From: Cafeteria roenbergensis
Taxonomy: Eukaryota > Sar > Bigyra > Bicosoecida > Cafeteriaceae
Length of the DNA: 64,000 nucleotides
NCBI GenBank assembly: GCA_008330645.1
Contig: VLTN01000035.1
Span: forward strand, 1-64,000
Direction of reading: 5' to 3'
Notes under the pieces: model-generated
The model's input: only the letters and a program-made list of their open reading frames with translations
What the model was told of the DNA's origin: nothing
The model's database searches: none
In this document: piece by piece, positions 47,572 to 56,991 of the stretch
Layout: each line of letters starts with the position of its first letter
How positions within the stretch are numbered: position 1 is the stretch's first letter
Program-made: the position numbers and the translations under genes

Positions 47572-47962
47572 AGTCGTGCGCCGCTTGCCTTTTGGGAGCC
47601 CTGCCGCCGAGGCGTGGTCGCTTGCGCCGCAAGGTTGCCAGGCGACCCCGCCGCCGCGCTGCGCCGCGCCTCCAGCCGCGCACCCGCCAAGGCCAGGGCG
47701 CAAGCAACAGCAGTCACGCGGCTGCCGAGCCTGGAGGGCGCAGCGCGCCGCTTGCGACGGCGCGGGCGGCCGAGTGGCGGCGCTGGTGGCGCGAACCGTT
47801 GCCGCAATGCGACAGCGCTCTGGTCGTCGGTTCCCGTCCAACTGACTGCTGCGATCGGGCCGATTTGGCGGGAAAGGCTCTGCAGCGCCAACTGCCAGCT
47901 TGAAATTTGCCCCGCGCAGCGCCACTGCCGAACTGCCGCCCGCAGCCAGCCGACCGGACGCC
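47572..47962. promoter_or_regulatory. Bidirectional intergenic region between the Ala-rich gene and thymidine kinase
   Basis: About 390 bp between divergent starts. No TATA box was seen; the sequence is GC-rich with dispersed GCCGCC/GCGCGCC words. It is called regulatory only from its position. Confidence 0.4.
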
Positions 47963-49094
47963 ATGGCCATCACCCGCCGCAACGCCAACGTGGGCAGCAT
48001 CCAGCTCATCCTGGGGCCCATGTTCAGGTGAGGGGCTGCCCAGCGCGAAGCCACCTCGAACAAGCGGGCATGCTTAAAATTCCAACGACGGCGACCTCGC
48101 GCCGGGGCATGAGCCTCCCCCAGAGGCGGCAGCAGCGACGAGGCTGGACGAGCGCGCACAGCTCTCCGAAGCTAGCACTCGTCGCGAGCTCCGCCTGAGC
48201 ACGCTCTCCGCGCGCCTGCGCGAAGGAGGCAGCGTGACCGCGCCATTTCAATTTTGTTCTGTTTTTGTTTGCACGCCTGCTGGTTTGGGCGCGGCCCCGC
48301 GTTGCAGCGGGAAGACCACGGAGCTCCTCCGTCGGACGAGGCGCTTCGTGCACGCTGGTAGCAACTGCTTGGTGATCAAGTTCAAGGCAGACACGCGCTA
48401 CTCGGAGGACGAGGCCGCGACGCACGATGGCGTCACGCACACCGCGCGCAGCGCGTCGGTCTTGGCCGAGCTAGGCAGCGACTGGGAGGCCTTCGACGTG
48501 ATCAGCATCGACGAGGCCCAGTTCTTCCCCGACGCCGTGGAGTTCGCCGAGGCCGCCGCATCGGCAGGCAAGACTGTGCTCGTTTGCGGGCTCGACGCAG
48601 ACTTTCGCCGCCGGCCGTTTGGCCGCATCCTGGAGCTCGTCCCAGTGGCCGAGCACGTCCACAAGCTCACGGCCGTGTGCGCCACCTGCGGCGACGACGC
48701 CAGCTTCACCATGCGCGTGACCCGCGACGAGACTGTCGAGGTCATCGGCGGGTGGGAGGCTTACCGCCCTGCCTGCCGCGGCTGCTTCAGGGCCCCGGAG
48801 GCGGCAGAGGAGGCCGCCACGCCCGTGGCCGCTGCCACAGAGCTGCCCAGCGAGGTCGGCACGTCGTCCAGCGGCGACAAGGGCGCAGCGGGCCACCCGC
48901 TTGCCTCAGACACACTCCAGCTCGCAGCCGCCTCCGGCGGCGAGTCCGACTCCGACGAGGAGCACTGCGAAAGCTCTCGGCCCTGCACGCCCCCGGGCCG
49001 CGTCCGCACCCAAGGGAGCCCCGGCAAGGAAGACTCTTCGCCGTCGTCCGGCTCCGACCCGGGCTCCCCGGCGCAAGTGCCGATGGAGGCCTGA
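47963..49094 (+). CDS. TK1: Thymidine kinase, TK1 type (two exons)
   Basis: Phosphorylates thymidine in the pyrimidine salvage pathway. Exon 1 is 47963..48027 and exon 2 is 48308..49094. The 280-bp intron (GTGAGG donor, TTGCAG acceptor) splits the Ser codon of the P-loop. Joined, the N-terminus reads MAITRRNANVGSIQLILGPM, then FSGKTTELLRR (Walker A), LVIKFKADTRYSED, the catalytic-loop and Walker B-like DVISIDEAQFFPD with the catalytic Glu, LDADFRRRPFG, and the zinc-binding pairs CATC and CRGC. EVIGGWEAYRPACRGCF matches the substrate-binding lasso region of cellular TK1. The 283 residues include an unusual ~100-residue acidic, Ser-rich tail after the fold (from about residue 190), longer than in animal TK1. 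This may hold regulatory sites; that is inference. Confidence 0.93.
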
Positions 49095-49512
49095 GCGCCT
49101 CGGAAGCCGCCCCCAGACCCCCTGCTCGTGATGGCCGTGGTGCTGCGTATTTGCGACTGACTCTGCGTGGCCTGCGTTTGCGACTGCGTTTGCGCCGGCG
49201 CTTGCGATTGCGACTGCGATTGCGATTGCGCGCGGGCGCAACGTGGTCTACACACAGCCCTTAGGGCCTCGGCGGCTTGTAGCGACGTGCAAAGGCCGCT
49301 TGTCCTGTTCCAGCGCTCGGTTGACGGTGCCCCTGCGTAGGCAGAGAGCCTTTCGGAGCTGCCGCCGCGAGTCTGAATAGACGGCGTTGGCCCACACAAC
49401 GCGCGGCGGGCACAGCCGCAAAAAGCGAGGCTGACGAGGGCACTCCAGGGCGAGAGCGCCGCCCACGCCTCCCCCCGACCCCCCATCGGCAGTGCACGGG
49501 AGAGTGGGGCAA
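49095..49512. repeat. Convergent 3' region with degenerate TGCGAT/TGCGAC hexamer repeats
   Basis: Between the TK and ALG6 stop codons. Positions 49143-49232 carry about a dozen 6-bp units of the type TGCGAC, TGCGTT and TGCGAT, which degrade toward both sides. The rest shows no gene and no clear polyadenylation signal. Confidence 0.6.
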
Positions 49513-51375
49513 TCACTCAGCCTTGAGCCGCGGCTCGCCGACTGCCGCGCCCAAGTCGGCGGCCGCTTGCCACGCGGCAGTCGTGACCACGCCCAGCGCC
49601 CAGAGCAGAGCGGCCGCGTGCACGGCGGAGAGCAGCTGCGGAAAGAGGTCCGGGTAGGCTGGCACGGGCGGCAGCAGCCAGGCTCCGACCAGCAGCGCCG
49701 CGTGCGCGACTGAGAGCGCTGGAGCCACGAGCCCGCAGTGGGCCAGCGACGCCATGCGAAGCCCCCAGCTGCACTTTTCGGCCCCGTCCACTAGCGGGGA
49801 GGCGCCCAGCCACCCCCAGAAGTGCCCCGGCTCGAGCATCACGAGCGCGGCCAGGCCGCTCGCTGCCAGAGCCGGCAGCGCCAGACCCTCCTTGTGAAGC
49901 AGCGGTGCCATCCCTGCCACTGCCAGTGGGCAAAGCCACTGGTAGAGCCTGCGAGCAGCCGATCCCGCAGGCCCGAGGGCCGCGGGTGGCGCCGCCGCGG
50001 CGATCCCTGCCCCCATCGCGAGCGGCGCCAGCGGCACGAGGATCGTCTTCTCGTGGACCTGGAACGCGGCCAGGAAGAACGACAGGCCGGACGCGCACGC
50101 CACCAAGCAGAGCCACAGGGAGAGGCCAAGCGGGGCGGCGGGTGCGGAGGCGGTCGTCGCCCGTGCCGTCGCGCTGGGGGGTCGAGCGGCGGCGCGGCGC
50201 GCGAGGCAGCCGCAGAGGCTTGCAGCGGAGAGCAGCGCAGGCAGAAACAGGGCGGCAGTGGCCGCTGCGGCGAGGCGGAGCACCGAGTGAAGGCCGATGG
50301 ACCCCTCCAGGAGGCGCCTGCGAACCCTGAGCACCGGCTCGAGCGCGCACCAGAGGGAGGCCACCTTGTCCTCGAACAAGCCCCGGGCGAAGGGGAACAC
50401 GCGTCCCAGCGCCGCCAGCTGAACAGATGCGCAGCTGGACGGGAAGTCCGCTGCAGGGGAGGGCAGCGACACGCACAGGGGCAGCCACACGGCCGCCGTA
50501 ACGAGGCACACCGTCGCCCCGAGCGCCGCCACCTCGGCCGCGAAGCTGCCCAGTGACCGCGACCACGACCCCGCCCCCGAAACGGAGGAAGCCCGCCAGG
50601 CCAGCGCCAAGTGCCCCACGAACACCGCAGGCGAAAGGAACAGCGTCATCTGCTTGTAGCTGAGCGCTAGCGCGAACAGCGCTGCTGCGCCAAGCCTTCC
50701 CAGCAGCGGCAACACCGACTGGCGCTGGCCTGCTGGGCCTGTCGATGGGCCCGGGCCAGCCGACACCGCGAGGAGCACCAACGCGCCGAGCGCCAGGCCC
50801 AGGGACGCGGAGTTGTACTGGAAGTGGCCGTGGTCGATGAGCAGCAGGGCGGGGAAGGCCAGGAACACCCAAGCAGCTGGCACAGCCGCCGACGCGCCGC
50901 TGACCAGCCGGCCGACAGTGCCAGGCGCGCTGCCTCCTGTTGGCTCCACAGCAGGCGGGAGCAGCGCCCCGGCAAGGGCCAGCGCGGGGAGGAGGACGAG
51001 CGCGTCGCACACGATCACACTGAGACGCATGAAGGTGCGGTCAGCAGGGCCCTCAGCCCCGCGGGAAGCCACGAGCTCGACCAGGCTGGGGCGCACGACC
51101 TTGGCCACCTTGGCCATGGCCAGCGAGTGCCACGCCGTCAGCGGGGGGTAGTCAAGGCCCCAGTACTGCAAGTCGTTGTTGGTCCCGTTCACATACCACT
51201 CGTGAGGCGGCAGCGACGCAGTGAGCTCAAGCCAGTGCCGCTGTGCTTCGAAATCCCCGAACATGGGAGGTGTGCCTTGGCCAGAGTGCGGCCACCGCGC
51301 CACCATCAGCCGGAGGGCAAGGGATGCGAAAAGGACAATCGCCCACCCTGCTCCCCGGACCCAGGACTGGCCCAT
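49513..51375 (-). CDS. ALG6: Dolichyl-P-Glc:Man9GlcNAc2-PP-dolichol alpha-1,3-glucosyltransferase (ALG6)
   Basis: Adds the first glucose to the lipid-linked oligosaccharide in the ER lumen during N-glycan assembly. The 620-residue protein starts at MGQSWVRGAGWAIVLFASLA. This start places the first membrane helix directly before the hallmark luminal loop GDFEAQRHWLELT ... EWYVNGTNNDLQYWGLDYPP LTAWHS, which includes the conserved acidic residue of GT-C enzymes. At least ten further hydrophobic segments follow (for example VIVCDALVLLPALALAGALL). FLAFPALLLIDHGHFQYNSA and QVHEKTILVPLAPL are strongly conserved ALG6/ALG8 signatures. The open frame extends upstream to 51687, but that part shows no similarity. 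It is slightly longer than the animal enzyme (about 510 residues) owing to Ala-rich luminal insertions. It diverges from the OB-fold gene 315 bp away. Confidence 0.93.
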   Translation of the reverse strand: MGQSWVRGAGWAIVLFASLALRLMVARWPHSGQGTPPMFGDFEAQRHWLELTASLPPHEWYVNGTNNDLQYWGLDYPPLTAWHSLAMAKVAKVVRPSLVELVASRGAEGPADRTFMRLSVIVCDALVLLPALALAGALLPPAVEPTGGSAPGTVGRLVSGASAAVPAAWVFLAFPALLLIDHGHFQYNSASLGLALGALVLLAVSAGPGPSTGPAGQRQSVLPLLGRLGAAALFALALSYKQMTLFLSPAVFVGHLALAWRASSVSGAGSWSRSLGSFAAEVAALGATVCLVTAAVWLPLCVSLPSPAADFPSSCASVQLAALGRVFPFARGLFEDKVASLWCALEPVLRVRRRLLEGSIGLHSVLRLAAAATAALFLPALLSAASLCGCLARRAAARPPSATARATTASAPAAPLGLSLWLCLVACASGLSFFLAAFQVHEKTILVPLAPLAMGAGIAAAAPPAALGPAGSAARRLYQWLCPLAVAGMAPLLHKEGLALPALAASGLAALVMLEPGHFWGWLGASPLVDGAEKCSWGLRMASLAHCGLVAPALSVAHAALLVGAWLLPPVPAYPDLFPQLLSAVHAAALLWALGVVTTAAWQAAADLGAAVGEPRLKAE

Positions 51376-51690
51376 CGCTGCCACGGCCAAGCGCAGCACG
51401 CCAAGGTGACGCCCGCCCTGGAAAGTCGCGAGCAGCCCCCGCTGCGCGGGCACCGCAGAGTGCCGCGCGCAAGGGGGGTAGGGGCGCAGTAGAGCCGACG
51501 GCGGAAAAGCACTTGCGCCTGCAGCAACGTGTTCGCCTGCGCAGTCCCCGCTCGCACTGGCCGACCGCTCGTTCCTGCTGTGGAACGTGATTGGCTCCAG
51601 CAGGGATCGCCCGCGCAAGACTTGCCTTGGTGCCGCGCCCCGGAGAGCGGCCGCTCCCGTCAGAGGGGGCGTTGGCAGCCTTGGCATGCC
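51376..51690. promoter_or_regulatory. Bidirectional intergenic region between ALG6 and the OB-fold gene
   Basis: 315 bp between divergent start codons. GC-rich, no TATA box. Regulatory role inferred from position only. Confidence 0.4.
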
Positions 51691-54600
51691 ATGGAGCCGC
51701 CCGCCGGCGAGGCCAGGAGCGCCCTTCTCGCCGACGCCGAGCTGGCGCTGAGGCCCGGGGACAAGGGCGCGTGGCTGCCTGCCGTTGAGCGCGTGGCGGC
51801 CGTCGAGGCGGGGCTTGTGCCCGCTGTCGTGATTTCAAACTCTGCCGCAACCGGACTCGCACCGGGGGCCGGCGTGCTCGTGGCGGCCCCAGGCGTGCCC
51901 CCATGTATGCGAGCTGATGGGGTTCTGAGAGTGACAGGCTTCGCGCTTGTGGAGACTGTGGTCTTGGTCTGTGGGTCGGCCTCAAGGCCAGTGGCAAAGC
52001 TGGCTCCCACGTGCTGGAGTGTTGCGCATTCGCACCGGGGCAGCGTGGTGGGCCGCGCTACGAGCCATGCGGAAGGCGCTGTGAGCGAGAGCGACGGTGG
52101 CGTGAAGTGGGTGGAGGGGCTGGCAGCCCGGCGCGAGTGGCGCTGCGAGCTGTGCAGAGCGGCGGCGGACGCGCTGGCAGGCGCAAGCTCAGCCTCCGCC
52201 GCCGCGGCCGGGAGCACTGTGCTGGAGCCGGCTGCTGTGGCGGCAGCGCTGGCTGGCTCGCGAGATCCAGCGGTCTCGGCCGGGCTGGGGGGAGGCGCCT
52301 TCACGATTCGCGGCCGGCTCGCATGGCGCGGGCGAGCGCAGCTGTCGGTCGGCAGGGCGGGGCGCGACGCGTCGTCTGCTGCTGTTTTGTTCGCGGGGCT
52401 CGGGGACGGAGCAGCTGCGGTGTCAGTGGCCATTCGCGGGAGCGCCATGGCGAGCGCGGTTGCAGCAGCCGACGAGAGGTCAGGCGGGGCCGATGTCCTG
52501 CTGACGGCTGTCAAAGCCACCGCGCCGGCGCCACGCGCGGCAGGCGGCGCAGACCAGGCGCCCTTTCTGAGGACCACCAAGGGTTCGAGGCTGGTTCTCC
52601 TCCCGCGGCAGTCTGGAGCGCCGGGCGACGCGGCTGTGGCAGCTGGGGGCGGCCGGATGCGGGCGCCAGGCTTCCAGATAGGGCCCCTCTGGCGCCGCCT
52701 GAGCGCCTGCGGGTGGGTGGACGCAGTGGGCCCGCACTGGCTGCGGCTGAGGCTCCCCCAGTCTCACCTGGTGCTCCTGGGTTCGGCCGGGGTCATTCCT
52801 GTGCCAGTCGGGGCTGCCTCAAGCGTCAGCGTCCCGGAAGCGCAGCCGCCTCTGATGCCGGGGGAACGCGGGCGAGCCACGGGCGGATGGCCAGCCGGGG
52901 CAAAGGTCGGGGCACTGCTTGCTGTGGGCAATGCAGCGACGCTGTGCGATGCAAGCACGAATTGCGCGGTCGCCGTGGCCGACCCGTGGACTGCCTTGGC
53001 CACCATCTCGCTCGCCAGCGCGGACCTCTGCGACGCACCCAGGGGTGCACCGGGGCCACGATCGTTGGCCAAGGACGACCCAGGGGGCGCCGACACCCTC
53101 GCCCGCGCCCCGTCCGATGCCGCGCCTGCTGCCGGCGGCTCCAACCGGCCCGCCAGAGGCGCCGCTCGTGCCCCCGTCGGTCAGTCGCCTGCCCCGCCGC
53201 CCCCGCTGCTGGCTGGGCTGCTGGCGCGCGATGTAGACTCCATGCAAGTGGCATGGTCTCGGCTGGCGCTGCTGGCAGCCGCGGAGGCAGCGCCTGCCCC
53301 CCTCGCCGACAACGTGGCGACTGCCCACTCGTCCACGCAAGCCGATTGGCTCGCCCGCGCCATGTCATCGTCTGCAGGGCTGGGAGGGCACGCGTGGCGT
53401 CGGATGCCGTCGCCCACGGCTGCCACCCGCCCTCCCACGCAGGCGGACAGCCACCCATGGCCGGTGCTCCTGCCCCTCCAAGCCTGGGCAAGCGGCTTGC
53501 TGGAGCTTGCGCGCAGCTGGGACATCAAGCCTGCTGCGCTGCCGCGGCGCTGGGTGAGTGCGGGGGAGGTCGCAGCCCAGCTTGGGTGGCCGGCTGGCAA
53601 GTCGCGTTGCGGACTTGTCGCGCGACTGCGGCCAGCCGGCGCTGGTGGAGAGGGCGTGCTGGCGTATGGGGGGGGGCTGACGCTGCCCTTAGCACGCCTG
53701 CCTGACGGCCCGAGCTCCCTGCAGAAGCCTCGCTGCTCGTCACTGCTGGAGACTCGAGACGGCTGGGCGCTCGCGGTGGTGTGGATCAGAGGCTTCTGGC
53801 TCGATGCCATGGTGCTGGACTCGCGCCCGATGGCGGGATCAGGCCCGGGCGCTGCGAGTCAGTCGCCGGCATCAGCCTGGAGCGCGCAGCAAGCAGCGGC
53901 GCGTAGTGCGGCCCCCATTCATGGCTTGGAGCGGCCAGGGGCTGCCTGCGACGCGAGCCGTGACGTGTTCCAGCCGCGCGGAGTTGCAGGCGTTTGGGCG
54001 GGCGCCGTGCCCGACGCTTGCGGCAGGTGCATCACGGCTCGCGTTCTTGGCGTGGAGGACGAGCTCGCACCCGCGACGGGGCTCTGCCGCACGCTGCCCT
54101 GCCAACCGGCGGCCGTGGGCCAGACAGCAGCGCCGGTTGAGCCCAGAGCGCCGGCGTCGGCGTCGCCGCTGGGACCTGCGTCCCTTGCCTGCGTCGCTCG
54201 GCGCCGCCAGGCCAGCTCGCTTTCGCTGCCCGGTGCACGCTCGCCACATGCGCTGGCTGCTCCGCCCGCCCCGCCTCGCGCAGCTCCTCGGCTGTTCGAC
54301 GCAGCGCACACCCCGGCTGCGCGCTCGCAGCCTTTGTCTCTTGGCCCCGCCTCCGCCACCGTGAGCATCCCCGCATCCGGTGCAGCGGGGGATTCTGCCT
54401 CTGCTTCTGCTGCTTCTGCTGCTTCTGCTGCTTCTGCTGCTGCTGCTGCCTCGGCGGTCCCAAGCCTCGCTGGCGCTGCGACACAGGGGGCAGTGCCGAC
54501 CGGAGCCGCTGCGTGGTGCCTCCGCGCGGGTCTGCCTGTCGACACCGGACAGCCGGCGCCCGCTGCGCCTCCCGCGTCGTGGGAACGACTGCAGGAGCAC

Positions 54601-56259
54601 GCCAATGCGGCCGCCTGGCACCAGGCGTCTGCAGGGCCATCTGGGCTCAAAGTGTCTGTTCGAGCTGCTCTCGCGGACCCGCGTGCGGAGCTGGTGGCGT
54701 CGGTGACCGGCTTGCGCAAGCCAGACAAGTCCCACGGGACATTGGGAGAGTGTTGCCTCTTCGACGTTGCAGCGGTTCTGCTGCGGGTTTCGGACGCAGA
54801 GCCGTCTGGCGCCGCTTCGGGCTCGCCTCCGGCGGTGGCCACCGGCGCTGTGCGCGCTGCGGCAGGCTGGAGTTGCTCGAACGATGCGCAGCCTGGGGAC
54901 TTGCAGGTCAGGCTCCAGCTTCGCGACCTCATCACGCGCGACGAGACGTCGTGCTTCGTGAAAGGCTGCCTCGTCGGGGGTCGAGCGCTCAAGGTGCTCC
55001 CGCCAGGCCTGGCGGCCGGCGCAGTGGTCCGCGTCACGGCGGTTGAGCGGCGCCTGACGCCAAACCTGGCTCCCTTCCTTGCGTCCACCGCCGCAACTCG
55101 GGTGCATGTCGTCTTCATGCCCCCGCCTCCCTGGTCGTCGTCGCCGCCCGTGCTCGCGGCGCGGAGCCCGCCGCTCTCTCGCATTGCTGCGCTGACCGCG
55201 GCCCGGGGCCTCGACTGTCGCCACCACAGGCTCGCGCTGCGGAACGAGTCGCTGCTGTCTGCTGACGTGGCGTGGGAGGCGAAGCCTCGGGCTGCGCGGC
55301 TGCGGGCAGCTCGGGCGGTTCGTTTGCGGCCTTGCGAGCCCGCAGCGGCGCTGTGCCTAGTCTATGGCCGACCCCACTGCGCGTCCTCCGTGAGCGGGGC
55401 TGGTCTCGGCAGCCCGGCGAACATTCGCCTCAGGGTGAAGCTTCGGCTGCTGGTCACGGACGGCACCGGCGCTGCCATGCTGGACGTGGCGGACCCGGCC
55501 GCGTCTGCGCTGCTGGGCTGGACGCAGGCCGAGCGATTCTGGTGGGGAGCCGTCGCGGCTGTGTTCGGCCCTCTCAGCGTGACGGGCGCGGCTGTTGCAG
55601 CAGACGACGCAGGCCAGTCTGGCGGAGGGGCGTCAGCATCGCTGATGCAGCGCGTGGCAGACAAGCTCGCCGGCCTTGAAGGCCGTGGGGCCCCAAGCGA
55701 GCCTGACTGGAGCGAAGACAACGCGTTCGACGACGGCTTTGACGACGACGCGGACGCCAGCGGGGACGACAACGAGGGCGGGCCTGGGGGCGCAGCGCCG
55801 CGAGAGCCGACGTTCTCGTCGTCCAGTGCGCCGTCTGCTGGCGTGCCAGGGTGGTCTGCCGTGCGGCGAGAGTTTGGGGGCCGGGGCCGCCCGGAGGACT
55901 TCGAGTCGGCCGAGGATGCCGGCATGGCATTGCGGCGCGAGCTTGTGGACCGCCTCGGGCTGAGCAGTGGTGGCGCCGGCTTGGCCGCGGTTGCCAGCGG
56001 CACGGGCCACTATGAAGCGGATGCCGAGGTGCAGGCCGGATGGGGAGTGAGGAAGGCGCTGGCAGCCGTCCAGTCGAAGACCACCGGCTGTACCGCCGAG
56101 CAGGCTGCCGAAGTGGCGCTGCACAAGTGGCGCATGTGCATGGAGGGGGCCGACACCTTGCCATGGCGCCTGGGAAAGCTGACAGATCGTGAGACGGGTC
56201 CGTTTTCGCTGTCGCTCCTGCAGCTGAGGGCCCTTCGGATTCTGGGCGAGACACGATAG
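51691..56259 (+). CDS. Large OB-fold-like protein, possibly CTC1 (CST complex) related
   Basis: 1522 codons from the Met at 51691 (MEPPAGEARSALLADAEL). The open frame reaches back to 51529 without supporting sequence. Several segments have the look of OB folds: GAFTIRGRLAWRGRAQLSV-type strands near residue 205, a C-terminal pair LQVRLQLRDLITRDETSCFV ... GAVVRVTAVERRLTP (near 1070-1125), and RVKLRLLVTDGTGAAMLDVA followed by SALLGW (near 1250-1285). A nucleic-acid-binding protein with a DGTGxA strand and C-terminal OB folds at this size recalls CTC1, the large CST subunit acting at telomeres and in replication fill-in. That is a weak family guess. A Ser/Ala microsatellite lies at 54394-54450 and an acidic stretch (DDGFDDDADASGDDNE) near 55735. 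Introns were not needed. Confidence 0.5.
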   Translation: MEPPAGEARSALLADAELALRPGDKGAWLPAVERVAAVEAGLVPAVVISNSAATGLAPGAGVLVAAPGVPPCMRADGVLRVTGFALVETVVLVCGSASRPVAKLAPTCWSVAHSHRGSVVGRATSHAEGAVSESDGGVKWVEGLAARREWRCELCRAAADALAGASSASAAAAGSTVLEPAAVAAALAGSRDPAVSAGLGGGAFTIRGRLAWRGRAQLSVGRAGRDASSAAVLFAGLGDGAAAVSVAIRGSAMASAVAAADERSGGADVLLTAVKATAPAPRAAGGADQAPFLRTTKGSRLVLLPRQSGAPGDAAVAAGGGRMRAPGFQIGPLWRRLSACGWVDAVGPHWLRLRLPQSHLVLLGSAGVIPVPVGAASSVSVPEAQPPLMPGERGRATGGWPAGAKVGALLAVGNAATLCDASTNCAVAVADPWTALATISLASADLCDAPRGAPGPRSLAKDDPGGADTLARAPSDAAPAAGGSNRPARGAARAPVGQSPAPPPPLLAGLLARDVDSMQVAWSRLALLAAAEAAPAPLADNVATAHSSTQADWLARAMSSSAGLGGHAWRRMPSPTAATRPPTQADSHPWPVLLPLQAWASGLLELARSWDIKPAALPRRWVSAGEVAAQLGWPAGKSRCGLVARLRPAGAGGEGVLAYGGGLTLPLARLPDGPSSLQKPRCSSLLETRDGWALAVVWIRGFWLDAMVLDSRPMAGSGPGAASQSPASAWSAQQAAARSAAPIHGLERPGAACDASRDVFQPRGVAGVWAGAVPDACGRCITARVLGVEDELAPATGLCRTLPCQPAAVGQTAAPVEPRAPASASPLGPASLACVARRRQASSLSLPGARSPHALAAPPAPPRAAPRLFDAAHTPAARSQPLSLGPASATVSIPASGAAGDSASASAASAASAASAAAAASAVPSLAGAATQGAVPTGAAAWCLRAGLPVDTGQPAPAAPPASWERLQEHANAAAWHQASAGPSGLKVSVRAALADPRAELVASVTGLRKPDKSHGTLGECCLFDVAAVLLRVSDAEPSGAASGSPPAVATGAVRAAAGWSCSNDAQPGDLQVRLQLRDLITRDETSCFVKGCLVGGRALKVLPPGLAAGAVVRVTAVERRLTPNLAPFLASTAATRVHVVFMPPPPWSSSPPVLAARSPPLSRIAALTAARGLDCRHHRLALRNESLLSADVAWEAKPRAARLRAARAVRLRPCEPAAALCLVYGRPHCASSVSGAGLGSPANIRLRVKLRLLVTDGTGAAMLDVADPAASALLGWTQAERFWWGAVAAVFGPLSVTGAAVAADDAGQSGGGASASLMQRVADKLAGLEGRGAPSEPDWSEDNAFDDGFDDDADASGDDNEGGPGGAAPREPTFSSSSAPSAGVPGWSAVRREFGGRGRPEDFESAEDAGMALRRELVDRLGLSSGGAGLAAVASGTGHYEADAEVQAGWGVRKALAAVQSKTTGCTAEQAAEVALHKWRMCMEGADTLPWRLGKLTDRETGPFSLSLLQLRALRILGETR
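54394..54450 (+). repeat. TCTGCT/GCT microsatellite encoding a Ser-Ala tract
   Basis: Repeats of CTTCTGCTG and CTG triplets within the OB-fold-like gene, encoding SASAASAASAASAA-type sequence. It is likely a flexible linker, and it is polymorphism-prone but mostly frame-neutral. Confidence 0.8.
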
Positions 56260-56412
56260 CGCTCGATCAAGGCTTGAGCGAACGGCCGCGCAACGTGGCG
56301 CACTCTTGCAACCAAGCGCTGGGCACAACACACACGCGCACGCACGCAGACGCAACGCCAAGATGGCAGGGCGTAGCGAAACTTCCGCACAACATATCAC
56401 GCGAGCAGACGC
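56260..56412. other. Short convergent 3' intergenic stretch
   Basis: About 150 bp between the OB-fold-like gene and the apparent end of the ankyrin gene. It contains a CACACACACGCGCACGCACG run near 56328-56348. Nothing else was recognised. Confidence 0.3.
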
Positions 56413-56991
56413 TCAGCCTTTGCGAATCGCGTGCCTTCCTTCAACGAAAGGACGCTCTACGCGGGGCGTGACAACGACACGGCCGGGTACCCGCAGCGAG
56501 TTGGTCATTCTCACTGCCGCAAGCCCTTGCCATGTGGACGCGTCCGACGCTGCCGTTTCGGGCCGCCCAGACGACACGACGGGTGGGGCCGAGTCGCGCA
56601 CGCCCCCCTCGCCCACCGCATCGGCTGGCAGACCGCTTGCGTCTAGCCTCGGGGCCGGCGAGTCCAGGGTCCGTAGCGACACAAGGCTGCCCCGGCGTTG
56701 TCCGTCAAGGCGGCGGCTGCTTGCAGTTGAGCTCCGTCGACCGCGAGGCGGCGCCCTGGGCTCGGGTAGTTCCGCTAGCGACTCAGCGGACGGCCCGGAG
56801 AGCCTTCGCGACCGACGCTGGTCGCCGAACGCGCCTCCGTCCTGTGCCCCGTATGCGGATTCCCAGGAGGAGGTCTGCATGGCGGCAGCCTGCCCGTCAA
56901 TGCCAACGTCCGTCGGAGCCAAGGAGCGCGGCGTAGGCGGCAGATCGGCCAGCTTGGTGCCCGGAAGGCCCTCCCACGACCCGTAGCCCAT
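56413..56991 (-). CDS. Ankyrin protein, probable C-terminal segment in a shifted frame
   Basis: 192 codons of Ser/Arg/Pro-rich sequence (MGYGSWEGLPGTKLADLPP, then SRRLSGPSAESLAELPEP). It overlaps the end of the main ankyrin segment (56775-59597) in another frame. The main segment reads sensibly to PVRALLPPLG and then turns into Arg/Pro-rich shadow sequence. At a run of six G on the plus strand (near 56997-57002), a one-base change would carry the frame into this segment. I therefore take it as the genuine tail of the same gene. An independent short gene is less likely. Confidence 0.5.
   Translation of the reverse strand: MGYGSWEGLPGTKLADLPPTPRSLAPTDVGIDGQAAAMQTSSWESAYGAQDGGAFGDQRRSRRLSGPSAESLAELPEPRAPPRGRRSSTASSRRLDGQRRGSLVSLRTLDSPAPRLDASGLPADAVGEGGVRDSAPPVVSSGRPETAASDASTWQGLAAVRMTNSLRVPGRVVVTPRVERPFVEGRHAIRKG

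Noticed and set aside
44278-47845. Plus-strand open frames of 600-700 codons opposite the Ala-rich gene
   Set aside because: Arg/Pro/Ala-rich composition typical of antisense frames in very GC-rich coding DNA; they overlap each other and show no start context or domain.
47572-48159. Upstream extension of the Ala-rich gene
   Set aside because: It would overlap exon 1 of thymidine kinase on the other strand and lacks the composition of the rest; the MMASEL start at 47571 is more natural.
48234-48307. Start of thymidine kinase at the Met near 48234
   Set aside because: This would remove the N-terminal strand and half of the P-loop; splicing from 47963-48027 restores the full GPMFSGKTTE motif.
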